DNA of 64,000 bases from Scilla litardierei (GCA_030789695.1 CM061132.1:34000418-34064417), one strand, 5' to 3'; shown: positions 35,791 through 48,466, counted from the stretch's first letter. Notes: generated by a model from the sequence alone, not told the origin. A program made the numbers and translations.

Positions 35791-36357
35791 GCTCGTCGGT
35801 GCCGACCACCGTTTTTGGCGATTCCGACGTTTGTTGCAATGATCTTGGGCTCGATGGGTTCGTCTCCTCCGGGCGAACCTGGTGGTGGTGGTTGCGATCT
35901 GAAATTTCACCGGTGCCGACGCTGGCGACGTTCGAAAACCATCGCAGAAGCCATCCGGTTGTCCGAGCATGTCGCAGAAACCCCCCTCGAGCTCGCCGGG
36001 GCCCTGGTTGTTCGTTCGGGCCGCTGCGTCCCCCCTGGTTGCTCGCCAGAGTCGTGGCGGCCCTCCGGGGGCTCGCTGGGGCTCCGGCGGCCAAGGGGGA
36101 GGCAGTTGCCTCCGATCTTTGCTCGTTGTCCCTTGTCGGTGTCGGATCTGAGTCGCCGACGTCATTAGCCTTCAGATTTGCGCCGTTTTCCTTCGTCTCC
36201 TTCAGATCTGGAAGTTCCACAATTTTTTCTTGCTTCCTCCGCCGCTTCTTCGGCCTCTTCTTCATCTAGGGCTTCCATCAACTCCCGAAAGAGTTGCTTC
36301 ACAGATTTCTCAGGCGTCAGACTCTTTGTTAGGCGGCGGCAATGCTCCAACATCTCA
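35791..36357 (-). other. GC-rich internal part of LTR element, doubtful gag relic
   Basis: A minus-strand frame at 36165-36353 (EALDEEEAEEAAEEARKN) and an overlapping one at 35771-36265 are charged and low in complexity. They could be the start of a gag gene at the element's 5' side. Frames are open on several strands because of base composition, so this is weak. Confidence 0.25.
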
Positions 36358-36616
36358 TTTAACGATGCTCGAATGGATTGTATCGACCAAACTCTGGATC
36401 TTGACTAAATTCTACTCCTAAACTCCTAATTCTATTATCTACTTTTCTTCTCCGTATTCTTCATACCTCACACTAACCTCTTCCCTCATATTTATAGGGT
36501 TGGTTGGACCCAAATTACAAAATTGCTACTCGGACACCAAATTACAAAATTGCCCTACAGGCATCATCTGAATTACCCAATTGCCACTAGTGTAGCTACA
36601 ACCCTCATTCCCAACA

Positions 36617-37541
36617 TGTTTTAGACATCCTAATTACCAATTGGACTAAGACGGTTTCCGACAGCCCTTCTCCTGTCAGTAGTTTCCTTGGACAAGAATT
36701 TTTGTCACAACCTCAGAGTGTGATGTTAGGTTGATGACTGTGCATAAAGTTCATCACCCTTTTGTGAAGCCTTCTCAGGATGAAATTGAGCCTACCGAGA
36801 TGGGAGTAAATGCAAATCAGTGTGATGGGTCTCAAATAAATCTTTTTTGTTACTCATAGCGGCATTATGGTATTGTTGGCAACTATAATACCCTCATCTG
36901 GCATAAAAAAAGAAAAGAAGTCAATCAAAATTTTCATGGAAGATGTGCTAATGTCATCAATGCATATCACATGGTTAATTTTTTTTTCACATAGCTGATT
37001 AAATAATAGCATTTTACGTAGCATGCTTATATGGCATGATCCATGATTGAGTGTGCATTACTTTGGAGTTGCTGAAGATCACGTCTACTCTAGATGAATC
37101 CAGCATAAAAGACTAGTTTTAGTTTTATTGGGCTTTTAAGAAGAGTCTTAGTTATTTTGAACTTAAGTGTTATATATTTTTAGGACGAGATTTAATTTAT
37201 TTGGACTTTAGTGTTTTACTTTAGCTTATTTTGTAGCATGTGTGGTGCATGTAGTATTGGTTATAAATTGAGGCTATGACACTTCTAGGAATCAAATGGA
37301 ATAGAATCTGCAGACAAGACAATATTGTGAGAAACTCTAGTTTCATTTGAACATCTTTTTCTATGTGATTTGCTAGGTTAGTGTGTGATTCACCAAGATG
37401 GGAAGTCTGAATTCTATGTTTATCTTTTGATTTTCTTTTTGTTGAACCCTAATTTTCTCTCAAACGCATCAGATTTTCAAGCACATAATCCTAATTGCTT
37501 CCACCCTATGTCAGGAGCAAATGTTTCCCAATTTCCAATGG
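36617..37541. other. Non-coding; small unassigned open stretch
   Basis: No known domain is present. A 57-codon open frame at about 36667-36857 contains RIFVTTSECDVRLMTVHKVH, begins after a CTGTCAG and ends at a stop. It has coding-like amino-acid content, but I do not recognise it and would not call it a gene. Confidence 0.35.
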
Positions 37542-40260
37542 TGTCACGTTCCGATTTCCAAGAACGTGACATTTTTAGATGCAAAGCAAGGCTTGTAAGT
37601 TACCAGTGAAAATAATATATGATAAAAGCAGAAATGTACCTTCAAACATACTTGTATAAATACGTACTGCACAACAAAGACTGAATGTTGGTCAAACCCT
37701 GTGACAACACCTAATGGAACAATAAAATAAAACTGCTAGCTTAGAGTAGATTACATATAATCCAATTATTTTGTATTTAAGCAGTGGTATAAATATGTCT
37801 ATAACATTTAAAAGAACCGTAAACAATGCTATGTTCGGGCTAAAAGACAAGCACGCAAGGCTTGAATAGTAACATTAAACAATAAGGCAAAGTGACAAAC
37901 AAAGCATGGCAAGATATATAGATGTATCACACTAGCAAACAACCAGAACAAAAAGCATATCTATAGTCAACCAACATCACAAACATGTTAATGAGGATGA
38001 TAATAATATGACAATAAGACAATACATGATGTGAATTACACTTTATGTACTAGCTTGCATATTAGATTGTGATACATCTATATTATAATATAATGTGACT
38101 TAAGTCTGAGGGTACGATGTGCAAATCAGGCAATAAACAAGTCCTGATGTATAACCATGCTACCATGTGGATAGCAAAAAAAATGAATACAGTAGTATAG
38201 CCATTCATTCCATAAAAAAGAGAAAACCGGATACATGTACTATACCCCACGTTTGTGAAGAAAAATGAAAAATCGGATATAGTAATAACCCTGCTACTAA
38301 TGTTGAAAGCAAATAAATCTATCATCACTCACGCACCTTCTTAGACTATGCGTTCCCTTCTATGTACTAGTGTATGCACGATGTATCAAGTTCAGTGTCA
38401 TGTCCAACAAGTCTGTTATTCAGGAATATTATATCTGATACTTTAATGGTTTTCAAATATAATTATGAAAATGAGATTCTAAAGGTGGCTCTCATTGGTC
38501 CAAGATGTGGCCCCCGGTGTCCCGTGGCACTTTGTTCAATGTAGCACTTAGTTCCCAAACAAGAAGAACATGTACAATGTCAAGAGCATATAATCAGTGT
38601 ATAGTATCCAGATACAATATCAAGGTATGCGATCATTGTATAATATCCATTGCAATTATATCATGTAATTATATTATGTATCTTGTAATTGTTATCGGAT
38701 TGTGACTGTGATATTTAAACCATGTAATAAAAGCATTCTAATATAATTTCATGTTGTAGCAACACTATGTAACAAAAGTATATCATTGTACTAATCAAAT
38801 GATTATAGAGGCATTGTATTTCCAAATTCTTATTGTGGTGTTACCTAAACATGCATCATAGACAATATAGAAACGAGGCAAAAGTCTCCCAACAAGTCCA
38901 AAGTCATGGACAATCTACATAGTTAGGGGTTTTATGCGATTTAGATTATCTCAAATCCATGGTTCCAACAGTTGTAGGGTCAAGTATCAATTTTCCAACA
39001 AGTCCAATTGCCATATTTCAGTTTAACCCAATGTCACATTACTAGCATAGCCCCTAACTTAAATACGAACATTATTCGATGTCAAGTAAATGTTATTCTA
39101 ATCACAGCATGTGCCATAAAAAGTATTTTCACTATAATGAAGGGTCAGTATCAAATATTGATACTAAAGTAGAACTCGAAATTAAAACTAAAATTCATTT
39201 AAAATTGAGAATATTTATACATCAACAATGATGAGAGATTTAGGATCAGATATGGGGTTCTCATGTCGCGGTTGCAAAAAAAGGAACAAACCGAAAGCTC
39301 ACGATGGAGCAAAACTGGGCCAAAGGCCCAGGGGGTCAAAACAGTTGGGCAAGCCGACTGTGGGCCTAATGAAGAGGGCCGAGAGTCATTGCAAGAGGGA
39401 AACAGGGAAGCCAAACCCCACTGCGGGCCAAAACATTAAGCCGAAACACACGATAGTGCAAAACAGGAAGCCAACTCCCACTGAGCACCAGAACCGAAGC
39501 CCGAAGAGTAACAACTAAACCAATCCCTAAATCAACAAAACCAATCCCCAAAACAACACATAACCCAACCCAAAGAGCATCATCGGCACCAACCCAAGAG
39601 CAACATCAGAAACGACCCTAGAGCAACAATCAGAACTGATCCTAGAGCAACTACATAACCAATCCCAAGAGCAACCATGCTAGGGAACATACAAATGAGC
39701 AAATCCCTAAAATCCGAGCCAACCCCAGCGGCCGAAACTCAGTCCAAGCACCTCAGTGATGGAGTGGTAAAGGGGTAGCAGGGGGTCGCCGCAAAGCCCA
39801 CAATGTGGCCATACGGCCTCAACACATGGTATTAATTTTCTTTCATTAAATCCCAAAATCATCACATCCAAACCCAAATTTAATATCACAATAAAATAAA
39901 TTTCATAATAAATTAAACTATTAATGATTCATTATTCAAATTTCTGAAATAATTGAAATTAATCTTGGATAGAGTGGATCCACCATGCACTGAAGAGGGA
40001 AGGCCAAAAACCTCCAAGAACACCGATCAAGCACCACCATCTCATTGTTCTACGGCTGCGGTTGCATTATCCATGAGAAAAATGAAGTCCTTGAGAAGGT
40101 GCGATGTAGGAGGTCGGTTACACGGGGAGGAGGTGCGATGGGCGGGACTTACGCCCACTCGCGATTGTGGGCGAGAGATCCGTAGCAAAGGGAATCGGTG
40201 GCTGGGCATGTGAGGGAAAAGATGTAGAGTTTTCTTTAGTTAGGGTTTTGAGTAAGATAG
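37542..40260. other. Non-coding, begins with a 10-bp perfect palindrome
   Basis: TGTCACGTTC (37542-37551) is exactly complemented by GAACGTGACA (37562-37571). TGTCACG also resembles LTR starts in this window, so 37542 may be an LTR edge, but no right end or duplication was found. The rest is AT-rich with GT/CA-rich stretches and no supported gene. Confidence 0.4.
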
Positions 40261-43200
40261 TGTCACGCCTCGCAACCCGGAAAGATGGCTATTTTTCGCA
40301 AGAAGTGGTTGGTCATGTAGTTAACCAGTGAATACAATGTAGACCACGAGCATAGATCATCAAAAATGCTTAAAGTAATTCCATTCATATATAGTTGCGA
40401 GTTTACAAAGTCGAAACACATCATACTATAAACTATCAACCTACTATCAAAGTACATCCAAAAGATACAAAATGGATACACTCCCCACCTCTAGGTCAGA
40501 AGTCAGCGTTCTCCACCGCGAAGTCCATGTCTTCAATTACCGGGCCTCCTCTGTCTCTGTCTTAGCACTTATTGGTGCAACAAAAAACGGAGAGCCGCCA
40601 TCTTGTCAGTGATAAATCACAGTAATTCTAGAACTTTAAATTTTAAACATTTATATGAATACAAGTAGACTAACAAAGGAACTAGAAACCAGTAGGCAGA
40701 AATATTATCTAACAGAAAGGAACTGAAAACTAAGACATGCATGCAAGACAATGTTCAACTGTTTTCAATTTTTCTAAAAGTTAAACCAATCTTAAGTCAT
40801 GAATCATATTGGAGAGTATATTAAGCAAACATGAGTCCGTCTCTTGCCATGGGGCGCTCACCCGAGCAGAGTCCAAACATGACATAGGACGAGAGTCCAA
40901 ATAGGACGCGTGACAGACGGCTCCTGTCGCTCCCACACACACTCTAATATGATTTATCCCAAAACCCTGTACGTTTGACTGTGCCAAGAATATATCAAGT
41001 GTACCTCTTTCAATCTTTAAGTGATGTAATATTGGTAGTATTTATTTGGTTTATACCAGAAACATGACATAAGTTTATTAAACATGTTAGAGTCATATTG
41101 AAATTAGACGATATGTTGGTGTACTCGTTGAAATTAGACGATATGTTGGTGTGCTGTGTGATTCAATCCAGTCACATTTTCATGATTGTAGCAATATGTA
41201 TCAAGATATTTCAACGAGATATTCCAATCAAAATATTCTAACAGGGCGGTTCAACAAGACATTTTTACAAGATGTTTCAACAATTGGAGATTCCAGTGCC
41301 ATTGTTTATCATAGCACACCATACATATCTATATTTTCAATGTCATGGATTAGGATGCAACATGTGATATAACTATTGGAACAAGAAACATGTAGTATGC
41401 AGTAGTTTCTGGAAACATGAACTATTTAGTAAGCAACAAGTGACATCGATTGTAGCATGTCTTAATTTAAACATGCATTATATGGATAACAGATAGCAAG
41501 TGAGATATACTAATCACTTAACAAATACTATAACATGCAACAATGAGCAAAATAGTACCAATAAAAGCAGAGAAAATAACATAGTATTGTCGGACTCGTA
41601 AGGATAGGTATAAGTATATTTATTTCTAAAGTAAGTCCTAAAGTATCGTATTCCATTTTTTATGATCTGGATAGCCTGCAGGGAACAACGTAGTACTTTG
41701 GAATATATAGGGGACAACAAAGGTGATCTCATATGAGAATCAGATAGTTCTCATCATCGATCATTCTAAAGGTTGTAACCATGTGTTCATGGTTTTAATA
41801 TAATCCTTTAGGCATTAGTCTACGATCCAACAGGCAGCAAACCTTATGATCCAACAGGTGGTAAATCTATGGTCTAATGGCCACAAATGGCCAAACCCTC
41901 ATTTACAATCATAGGGTAACCCGAATCTGACAAGTATTACCAATTCTCGGCCAATGGCCACACCAACAACCAACTTCCAAAGGCCCGACTATTAACCAAC
42001 TTTCAAAAGCCAAGCCATGAAACCAAATACAATAACCTAACACCAAAAAGTCCTCAAAACAACAAATCACCAATATCAGTCACAACAAGGGAAACAACCC
42101 CAAAACATGTCATGGCCATGTGCATAAAGCCCAAGAACAGTCAGGACAGGATAAGGGTGAGCCACGACAGGGCTAAGGAAGTTACGACAAGACAAGAATT
42201 CCAAGGGACAGTCACGGCATTGGCTAGAGAAGCCCATGCCAAGCTAGAAACCCAAGGAAAAGTCACCGCAAGGCTAGGGACATCGTCGGGGTCACCTCTA
42301 AGTCCCGGGGACATCCAAGTTTTGCTCAAATTCATCATTGCAAGTATCGCAAATGAAAATCACAAATTTAAAACCAAAACTCAGGAATTAAAGTGATTTG
42401 CCGATCGCCGGAGACCTACACCGTCTCGCCGTCGGGTGGGTGCAGCTACTAGAGCTAAGGAGAACAACTGAACACCAAATCCAAGCTTGAGCAAGAGAGA
42501 GAACCATAAATTCCTTTTGAAATTTTTTTCGTGTGAGCCGAAATTCTAGACTTACCCAGGATTTTATTAAGGGAGAGGAAGAGCTGTGGAGCTTGGAAAA
42601 GAGGTAGAAGAACCGTGAAGTCGTTACGAAGGCAATCGGTGTCGGAACAGTGCGAAATCGTGGCGAAACCGCACGAATTAGGGTTGTGATGGGTTCATGA
42701 GAGGACAACTGACCTGTGAGGTGGAGAGTGAGAAAGATGCTTGAAAATCGCTACGAGCCTTCTTGCCGAAGAAATGAGGAGAGAGAGAGAGAGAGTTGGT
42801 AGGGTTTCAGCCATAGATTTAGGTTTCGACCGATACCAGTTGGTATCGGCCGTTTCGTAGCGGTACCGGCCCCTAACGCTACGAAACCTTCCCAAATTAT
42901 CGGTATCGGCCGGAACCCTAGGGTTCCGGCAACCCTATGGTTCAAGTCACTTCAAACTGAAAAGCAATTGTGAAGAAGACAACAAAAAGTGAACATAAAG
43001 TGAAAAAAATTTGAATCACGGGTGTACAGACAGAGGAAGACGACGACTGAGGAAGACGACGAGGCAATTGAAAAGCAAAAACCCGTGAGTGTACATAAAT
43101 TAACGTGAGTGTACAGAAAATAAAGTGAAAACGTTATAAAAAGAGGGAATCGAAGGCGAAAAATCTCAAAGTGACATACCTATTGAGAAATCTCTAAAAT

Positions 43201-44087
43201 CGGGAGCCCTAGTTCCATCTGAGGAGCTCGCCGCATCGAGTCGAAGACGCTGGAGGTCGCCGCATCGCTGTTGGAAGACGTAGGAGCTCGGCGACGCTGG
43301 TGGAAGCCACGAGAGATCGCCATCGCTGTTGTCGAAGCCACCGGAGATCTCGCCATCTCATCGAACCCCGCTGGAGAACGCCGTGCGAAAGAGCTTTGAA
43401 ACCACCGCTGGAGCTCGCTGTGCGAAGACGCTTCGAAACCCCCGCTGGAGCTCGCCGCCGAAGATCGCGCCGTCGCTTCGAAACCCGCGGTCGCTTCGAA
43501 AGTCAAAGAAGTAAACATCGCTTCGAAACCCGCGGTCGCTTAAAGGTATTTAATTCCCCCCTTGTTAATTACGAAGCTACCCATAGGTTGATCAAATATT
43601 TACAGTAGTGCCAGTAAACAGAACCTATAATAATAAACCTAATGGCAATATAGTAAATAAATTAAAACTTTGGAGCAAACTTAAACATGAATACAGTGAT
43701 CGTTTCAACTTAGACCATAATGTATCGTTTATTTACAATAACGCCATCGCACTTAAAACCCCTCGAATTGAACTGAATGGCAAACTTGTAAATAATCCTT
43801 ATTTACTAGGGGATAAGGAGAAAGTCATTTAAAATTTTTAAATTTAAACCCCCTGTATTGGGACCAGTAACTATAATTAAGTAGAGTTAATTGCGAAGTC
43901 TCCATGTTTGCTGCTCCAAATTTTGACATGCTAAAAATTCAAAGCTTAGGTATTGGGACCAGTAACTCTAATGAAGTAGACAAATTATGTTCCCATGTTA
44001 CTTTCAAATTCAAAAATTTTGACATTGAGACTTCGAAAGCCATTAAATCCAGATATGGATTAATTCTTAAAATACAAATAAATATAT
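40261..44087. other. Non-coding; possible LTR starting TGTCACGCCTCGC
   Basis: TGTCACGCCTCGCAACCCGG at 40261 looks like an edge of a long LTR similar to those at 5391 and 29706. No partner end was identified. At 43210-43540 a GC-richer block repeats GGAGCTCGC and CTTCGAAACCC units in tandem. At 43850-43990 the phrase TATTGGGACCAGTAACT occurs twice. None of the ORFs has a domain. Confidence 0.4.
43210..43545. repeat. Short GC-rich tandem repeats
   Basis: Imperfect copies of units such as CACCGCTGGAGCTCGCTGTG and TCGCTTCGAAACCCGCGGTC are arrayed here. They produce the Ser/Arg-rich reading frames on both strands. Confidence 0.6.
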
Positions 44088-44340
44088 AAAAATACGGAAA
44101 AATACTGTAAAATACGTAAGAAATACGGAAAAATAAGTAAAAATACGGAAAATACATAATAAATATGGGAAATTATTGTAAAATACGTAAGAAATACGGA
44201 AAAATAAGTAAAAATACGGAAAATACATACTAAATATGGGAAAATACTTTAAAATACATAATAAATACGGAAAAATTATTTAAAATACAAAATAAATACT
44301 AAAAAAATATGGAAAACACATAATAAATATAAAAAAATAC
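44088..44340. repeat. AAATACGG simple-sequence array
   Basis: AAAATACGGAAAAATAC and AAAATACGTAAGAAATACGG-type blocks repeat with a loose 70-85-bp period. They grade into the 145-bp array on the right. Confidence 0.7.
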
Positions 44341-45260
44341 TTAAAATACATAATAAAACCTAAAATTACAACATGGACTCCTAAATATACTATTTAAAAT
44401 ACATAATAAATACAAAAAAATTAGTTACAATACCAAATAAATACTGAAAAATACAGAAAACGCATAACAAATATAGAAAAATACTAAAAACACATCATAA
44501 ATCCTAAAAATCCTACATGGACTCCTAAAGATACTATTTAAAATACATAATAAATTCAAAAAAATTAGTTAAAATACCAAATAAATACTGAAAAATACGG
44601 AAAACGCATAACAAATATAGAAAAATACTTAAAATACATAATAAAACCTAAAAATACTACATGGACTCCTAAAGATACTATTTAAAATACATAATAAATA
44701 CAAAAAAATTAGTTAAAATACCAAATAAATACAGAAAAATACGGAAAACGCATAACAAATATAGAAAAATACTAAAAATACATAATAAATCCTAAAAAAT
44801 CCTACATGGACTCCTAAAGATACTATTTAAAATACATAATAAATTCAAAAATAATTAGTTAAAATACCAAATAAATACTGGAAAATACGGAAAACGCATA
44901 ACAAATAAAGAAAAATACTTTAAATACATAATAAAACCTAAAAATACTACATGGACTCCTAAAGATACTATTTAAAATACATAATAAATACAAAAAAATT
45001 AGTTAAAAGACCAAATAAATACTGAAAAATACGGAAAAACGCATAACAAATATAGAAAAATACTAAAAATACATAATAAATCCTAAAAATCCTACATGGA
45101 CTCCTAAAGATACTATTTAAAATACATAATAAATAAGAAAATTAGTTAAAATACCAAATAAATACTGAAAAATACGGAAAACGCATAACACATATAGAAA
45201 AATACTTAAAATACATAATAAATCCTAAAATGCTATTTGGACTCCTTAAAAATACTATTT
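44341..45260. repeat. 145-bp satellite-like array with dimeric structure
   Basis: The landmark CATGGACTCCTAAAGATAC recurs at about 44371, 44515, 44660, 44805, 44950 and 45096, with a decayed copy at 45236. The spacing is 144-146 bp. Two subtypes alternate. One ends TAAATCCTAAAAATCCTACA. The other ends TAAAACCTAAAAATACTACA. The period of the higher order is therefore about 290 bp. Each unit is almost pure A/T. Confidence 0.9.
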
Positions 45261-46109
45261 GTCTACCATCAATTTAATTACCATATAATACGTGGTTAGA
45301 GGAAAAAATACTAAAAATAAAAGAGAAGCTACATTAATTGTTGATCAATTAACTACTTAAAATACTAAAAATATGTTAGAACTTAAAATATGTTAGAGCT
45401 TAAAATACTAAATTTTTTTAATAATAGTTCTTATGGGATTGGGTTAGCCATTAAAATACTAAAATTTTCTAATAAAATTTTCTAAAATTTTCTAACAAAT
45501 AGATATACTACAAATTGCATGTTATTATTTATGTGATATTTAAGTTGCTTATCTGCATGCTAAATTTTATGACATAAAATTTAGTTGACATGTTTTAGTG
45601 GTAATTCTATTTTCTTGCATATTATATGATAATTCAAGAAAGCCTCTTAGGTTAGCCATTAAAATTCTTCTAAATTGTTGTAATGTGAATCTATTAAAAT
45701 CCAAATACATGATTAGGTTAGCACGTTGAAACAAATAAAACATTATAGTTGATAAGGACTCTAATAAAAGTTATTAACGAATCATAATAAATTCGAATTT
45801 TAGGATTCAACTAGTTGATAGGATTAACTAGTTTTAATAAAAGCCTTTTAGTTGATGGCAAACATATGAATGATAAGTTTCCTTCAATGGACCATGATCC
45901 GGCTCAATGTGCTTTGCTAAGTTTGCTGGATCAACCTAGCTAGACTGGGTATAAGTGATCCTGGCTTAATCAATTCCCTGACCGTGTTCCGCTGGACCGC
46001 AAGGACGCAAATTATGATTATGTGACACCGTCGACTATATCTAAGTCTAATACGTTAATAGTCTTTTCAAGATTAATCGTAACCCTTGGTTTATGGTGCA
46101 GTAATTAAC
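45261..46109. other. AT-rich non-coding stretch
   Basis: Nothing is recognised except short repeats of AAAATACTAAAATTTTCTAA near 45390-45490. A possible acceptor (TATGGTGCAG) lies at about 46092-46101, before the BED-type frame. Confidence 0.45.
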
Positions 46110-46557
46110 ATGTCTCGAAGAACTCCAAAGGAGAAGACGGTGGATATTGGGTGGGCTCACTGTAAAATGATCGCAGATAACCATAGACAAGTAAGGTGCA
46201 ACTATTGCCGGAAAGAAATGCATGGAGGCGTGTCTCGCCTTCAGGAACACTTGGCGGGAATTACCGGGGATGTGCTGACATGCCCCGAGGTACCTAAAGA
46301 AGTGCGTGAATAGATGAGAGCACACATATTTCAGAAGAAGACCGAAAAGGTACATGTCAGATTTGAGAAGAAGAGGATGGATGAGGAGATAAGGTCAAAG
46401 CAGACGGAGGCAATATCAGATGACTCAGATGAGGATGAGGATGAGACCGAGGAGGCGAGGGACCTTAGAAGAGCTCTTAGAAGAAGTAGACAAGAACTTG
46501 TCGAAGAAGAGATTAGAAGTGAGGGCAGAAGGATGGGAACAGGATCGTCTGGGTCTG
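46110..46557 (+). pseudogene. BED-zinc-finger, hAT-transposase-like N-terminus
   Basis: From ATG at 46110 the frame reads a plant hAT/BED finger: W15, HC at 17-18, C30-x2-C33, then GGVSRLQEHLAG and H47, with C58 after it. In plant hAT-derived proteins this pattern (CxxC, SRLKxHLAG) is the DNA-binding BED domain. A stop (TAG, 46311-46313) breaks it where the family reads on. The same frame continues afterwards as an acidic region (DDSDEDEDETEEA) until the gap. The DDE/dimerisation part is missing. It is a broken copy, cut by the gap. Confidence 0.75.
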
Positions 46558-47057
46558 NNNNNNNNNNNNNNNNNNNNNNNNNNNNNNNNNNNNNNNNNNN
46601 NNNNNNNNNNNNNNNNNNNNNNNNNNNNNNNNNNNNNNNNNNNNNNNNNNNNNNNNNNNNNNNNNNNNNNNNNNNNNNNNNNNNNNNNNNNNNNNNNNNN
46701 NNNNNNNNNNNNNNNNNNNNNNNNNNNNNNNNNNNNNNNNNNNNNNNNNNNNNNNNNNNNNNNNNNNNNNNNNNNNNNNNNNNNNNNNNNNNNNNNNNNN
46801 NNNNNNNNNNNNNNNNNNNNNNNNNNNNNNNNNNNNNNNNNNNNNNNNNNNNNNNNNNNNNNNNNNNNNNNNNNNNNNNNNNNNNNNNNNNNNNNNNNNN
46901 NNNNNNNNNNNNNNNNNNNNNNNNNNNNNNNNNNNNNNNNNNNNNNNNNNNNNNNNNNNNNNNNNNNNNNNNNNNNNNNNNNNNNNNNNNNNNNNNNNNN
47001 NNNNNNNNNNNNNNNNNNNNNNNNNNNNNNNNNNNNNNNNNNNNNNNNNNNNNNNNN
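46558..47057. other. Assembly gap (500 N)
   Basis: A 500-N run between a hAT-like fragment and a gypsy polyprotein. The two proteins are unrelated, so the reading frame that appears to bridge the gap is an artefact. Confidence 1.
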
Positions 47058-47357
47058 GTAGCCTATTTCAGTCAGGTGCTGTCAGCTCAAGCACGGCTGA
47101 AGTCGATATATGAGAGGGAGCTTATGGCTATAGTCTTGACGGTGCAGAAGTGGCGGCCATATCTATTAGGGAGAGATTTCGTGGTCAGGACGGACCAGCG
47201 GAGTCTAAAGTATCTGTTGGAGCATAGGTTGGTGACTGAGGAGCATCAGCAGTGGCTATCCAAGCTGGTAGGATACCGCTTTGACATCGAGTACCGGCCC
47301 GGACTGGAGAACAAGGCCGCTGATGCCTTGTCCTGTAGAGAGGCGGGGCCGACTTGA
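47058..47357 (+). pseudogene. Ty3/gypsy RNase H C-terminal part
   Basis: The frame after the gap is the second half of a gypsy RNase H. It has [52 protein letters not shown], and [14 protein letters not shown] just before a stop. The first catalytic residues, RT and protease would be in or beyond the gap. A one-base shift separates it from the integrase frame that starts immediately afterwards; in intact relatives RNase H and integrase are one polyprotein. Confidence 0.9.
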
Positions 47358-48466
47358 GTGCTCTGTCTCTACCTAGGTGGTTGGACGGGGAACCGATGTT
47401 ACGGGAAGCAGAGGAGGACGTAGAGCTGCGGCAGATCCGCGAGGTGCTACAGAGCGGGGAGGAGGGACCAACGGGTTATTCGCTGGCAGGACGCATGCTA
47501 TTATACCAGGAGAGGTTGGTGTTGCCGCGGACCTCGGTTTTTATTCCGGTCCTTTTCCAGGAGTTCCACATTTGGATGACGGGAGGCCACTCAAGCGTGC
47601 AGCAGACTTACACGAGGATGGCCTGTGAGGTGTTCTGGACAGGGATGCAGAGGTGTATCGCACGTTTGGTGGCAGCTTGTGATGTTTGCCAGCGTCACAA
47701 GTATATGGACATGGCGCCAGCAGGGTTGTTACAGCCGTTGGCTTTACCGAAGAGGGTCTGGGAGGAGGTCATGATGGACTTCATTGACGGGTTATCACGG
47801 TCAGAGGGATACTCAGTGATATTCATAGTGGTGGATCGACTGAGTAAGTACGCCCACTTCATCCCTCTGCGACATCCTTATACTGCCGTCTCAGTGGATG
47901 TGGCCTTTACTCGGGAGGTGATCAGGCTGCATGGGGTACCGGCTTCCATAATGTCCGACAGGGACCAAGTCTTCATGAGCGGATTCTGGAGGGAGCTTTT
48001 TCAGGTGCAGGGTACGGTCCTGAAGAGGAGTACAACGTATCATCCACAGACGGACGGTCAGACGGAGGTGGTGAACCGCAGTATAGAGACTTATCTACGG
48101 TGTATCGCTTCGGAGACACCTCGTCAGTGGTACAGGTGGTTGGCCTGGGCTGAGTATTGGTACAACACCTCGTACCACTCGACAGTCGGGACGACACCTT
48201 TTCGGGTCCTATATGGGTGTGATCCTCAACCATTGTTGCGGTTTGGAGACAGGCAGACCCCGGTGTCGCAGGTGGATGAGTATATGGGCGAGAGGGATGG
48301 TCTGCTGGAAGAGTTGAGGAAGCATTTGTTGAGAACGCAGCAGGTGATGAAGACTAGAGCAGATGGACATCGTCGGGATGTGCACTTTCAGGAGGGCGAT
48401 ATGGTGTACCTGAAGCTGCGCCCCTACCGGCAAAGATCATTGGCCGGAGGCGGAACGAGAAGCTGA
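47354..48466 (+). pseudogene. Ty3/gypsy (chromovirus) integrase
   Basis: The 370-codon frame holds an almost complete integrase. The HHCC zinc finger is H72, H79, C109 and C112 (VCQRHK). The core triad is D142 (MMDFIDGL), D202 (IMSDRDQVF) and E238 (DGQTEVVNRS), and D202-x35-E238 has the canonical spacing. The GPY-like part KLRPYRQRSLAG ends at a stop. The reading then continues in another frame to a chromodomain (48514-48828). Frameshifts at both ends mean the polyprotein cannot be made as one chain, although the integrase core itself is intact. Confidence 0.92.

Larger units (their letters stand above)
34172..36616 (-). mobile_element. Non-autonomous LTR element, minus strand, with LINE piece
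   Basis: Two direct repeats share ACTAAATTCTACTCCTAAA, CTACTTTTCTTCTCC, GGTTGGTTGGACCC and ACCCAATTGCCACTAGTGT. The left copy spans 34172-34443 (TGATAACGG...CTCAACA) and the right about 36358-36616 (...TTCCCAACA). Inside the left repeat edge, on the minus strand, is the purine-rich tract GGTTTTTCGGGGGCGGATTA just before TGTTGAG, a polypurine tract like that of the element at 54680. The order gives minus orientation. The primer site at the right is degraded. No gag, RT or integrase of its own is convincing. No clear target duplication was seen. Confidence 0.7.

Noticed and set aside
35771..36269. Overlapping ORFs up to 164 aa on both strands
   Set aside because: GC-rich, open on both strands, without a domain; at most a gag relic, noted with low confidence.
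40261..41490. Possible element from TGTCACGCC (40261) to GATAACA (41485) with GATAG on both sides
   Set aside because: The right end does not resemble the ends of the related elements, and a 5-base match is expected by chance.
46314..47357. 347-aa protein joining acidic hAT part and gypsy RNase H
   Set aside because: Bridged only by 500 N; the two halves belong to different transposon classes.
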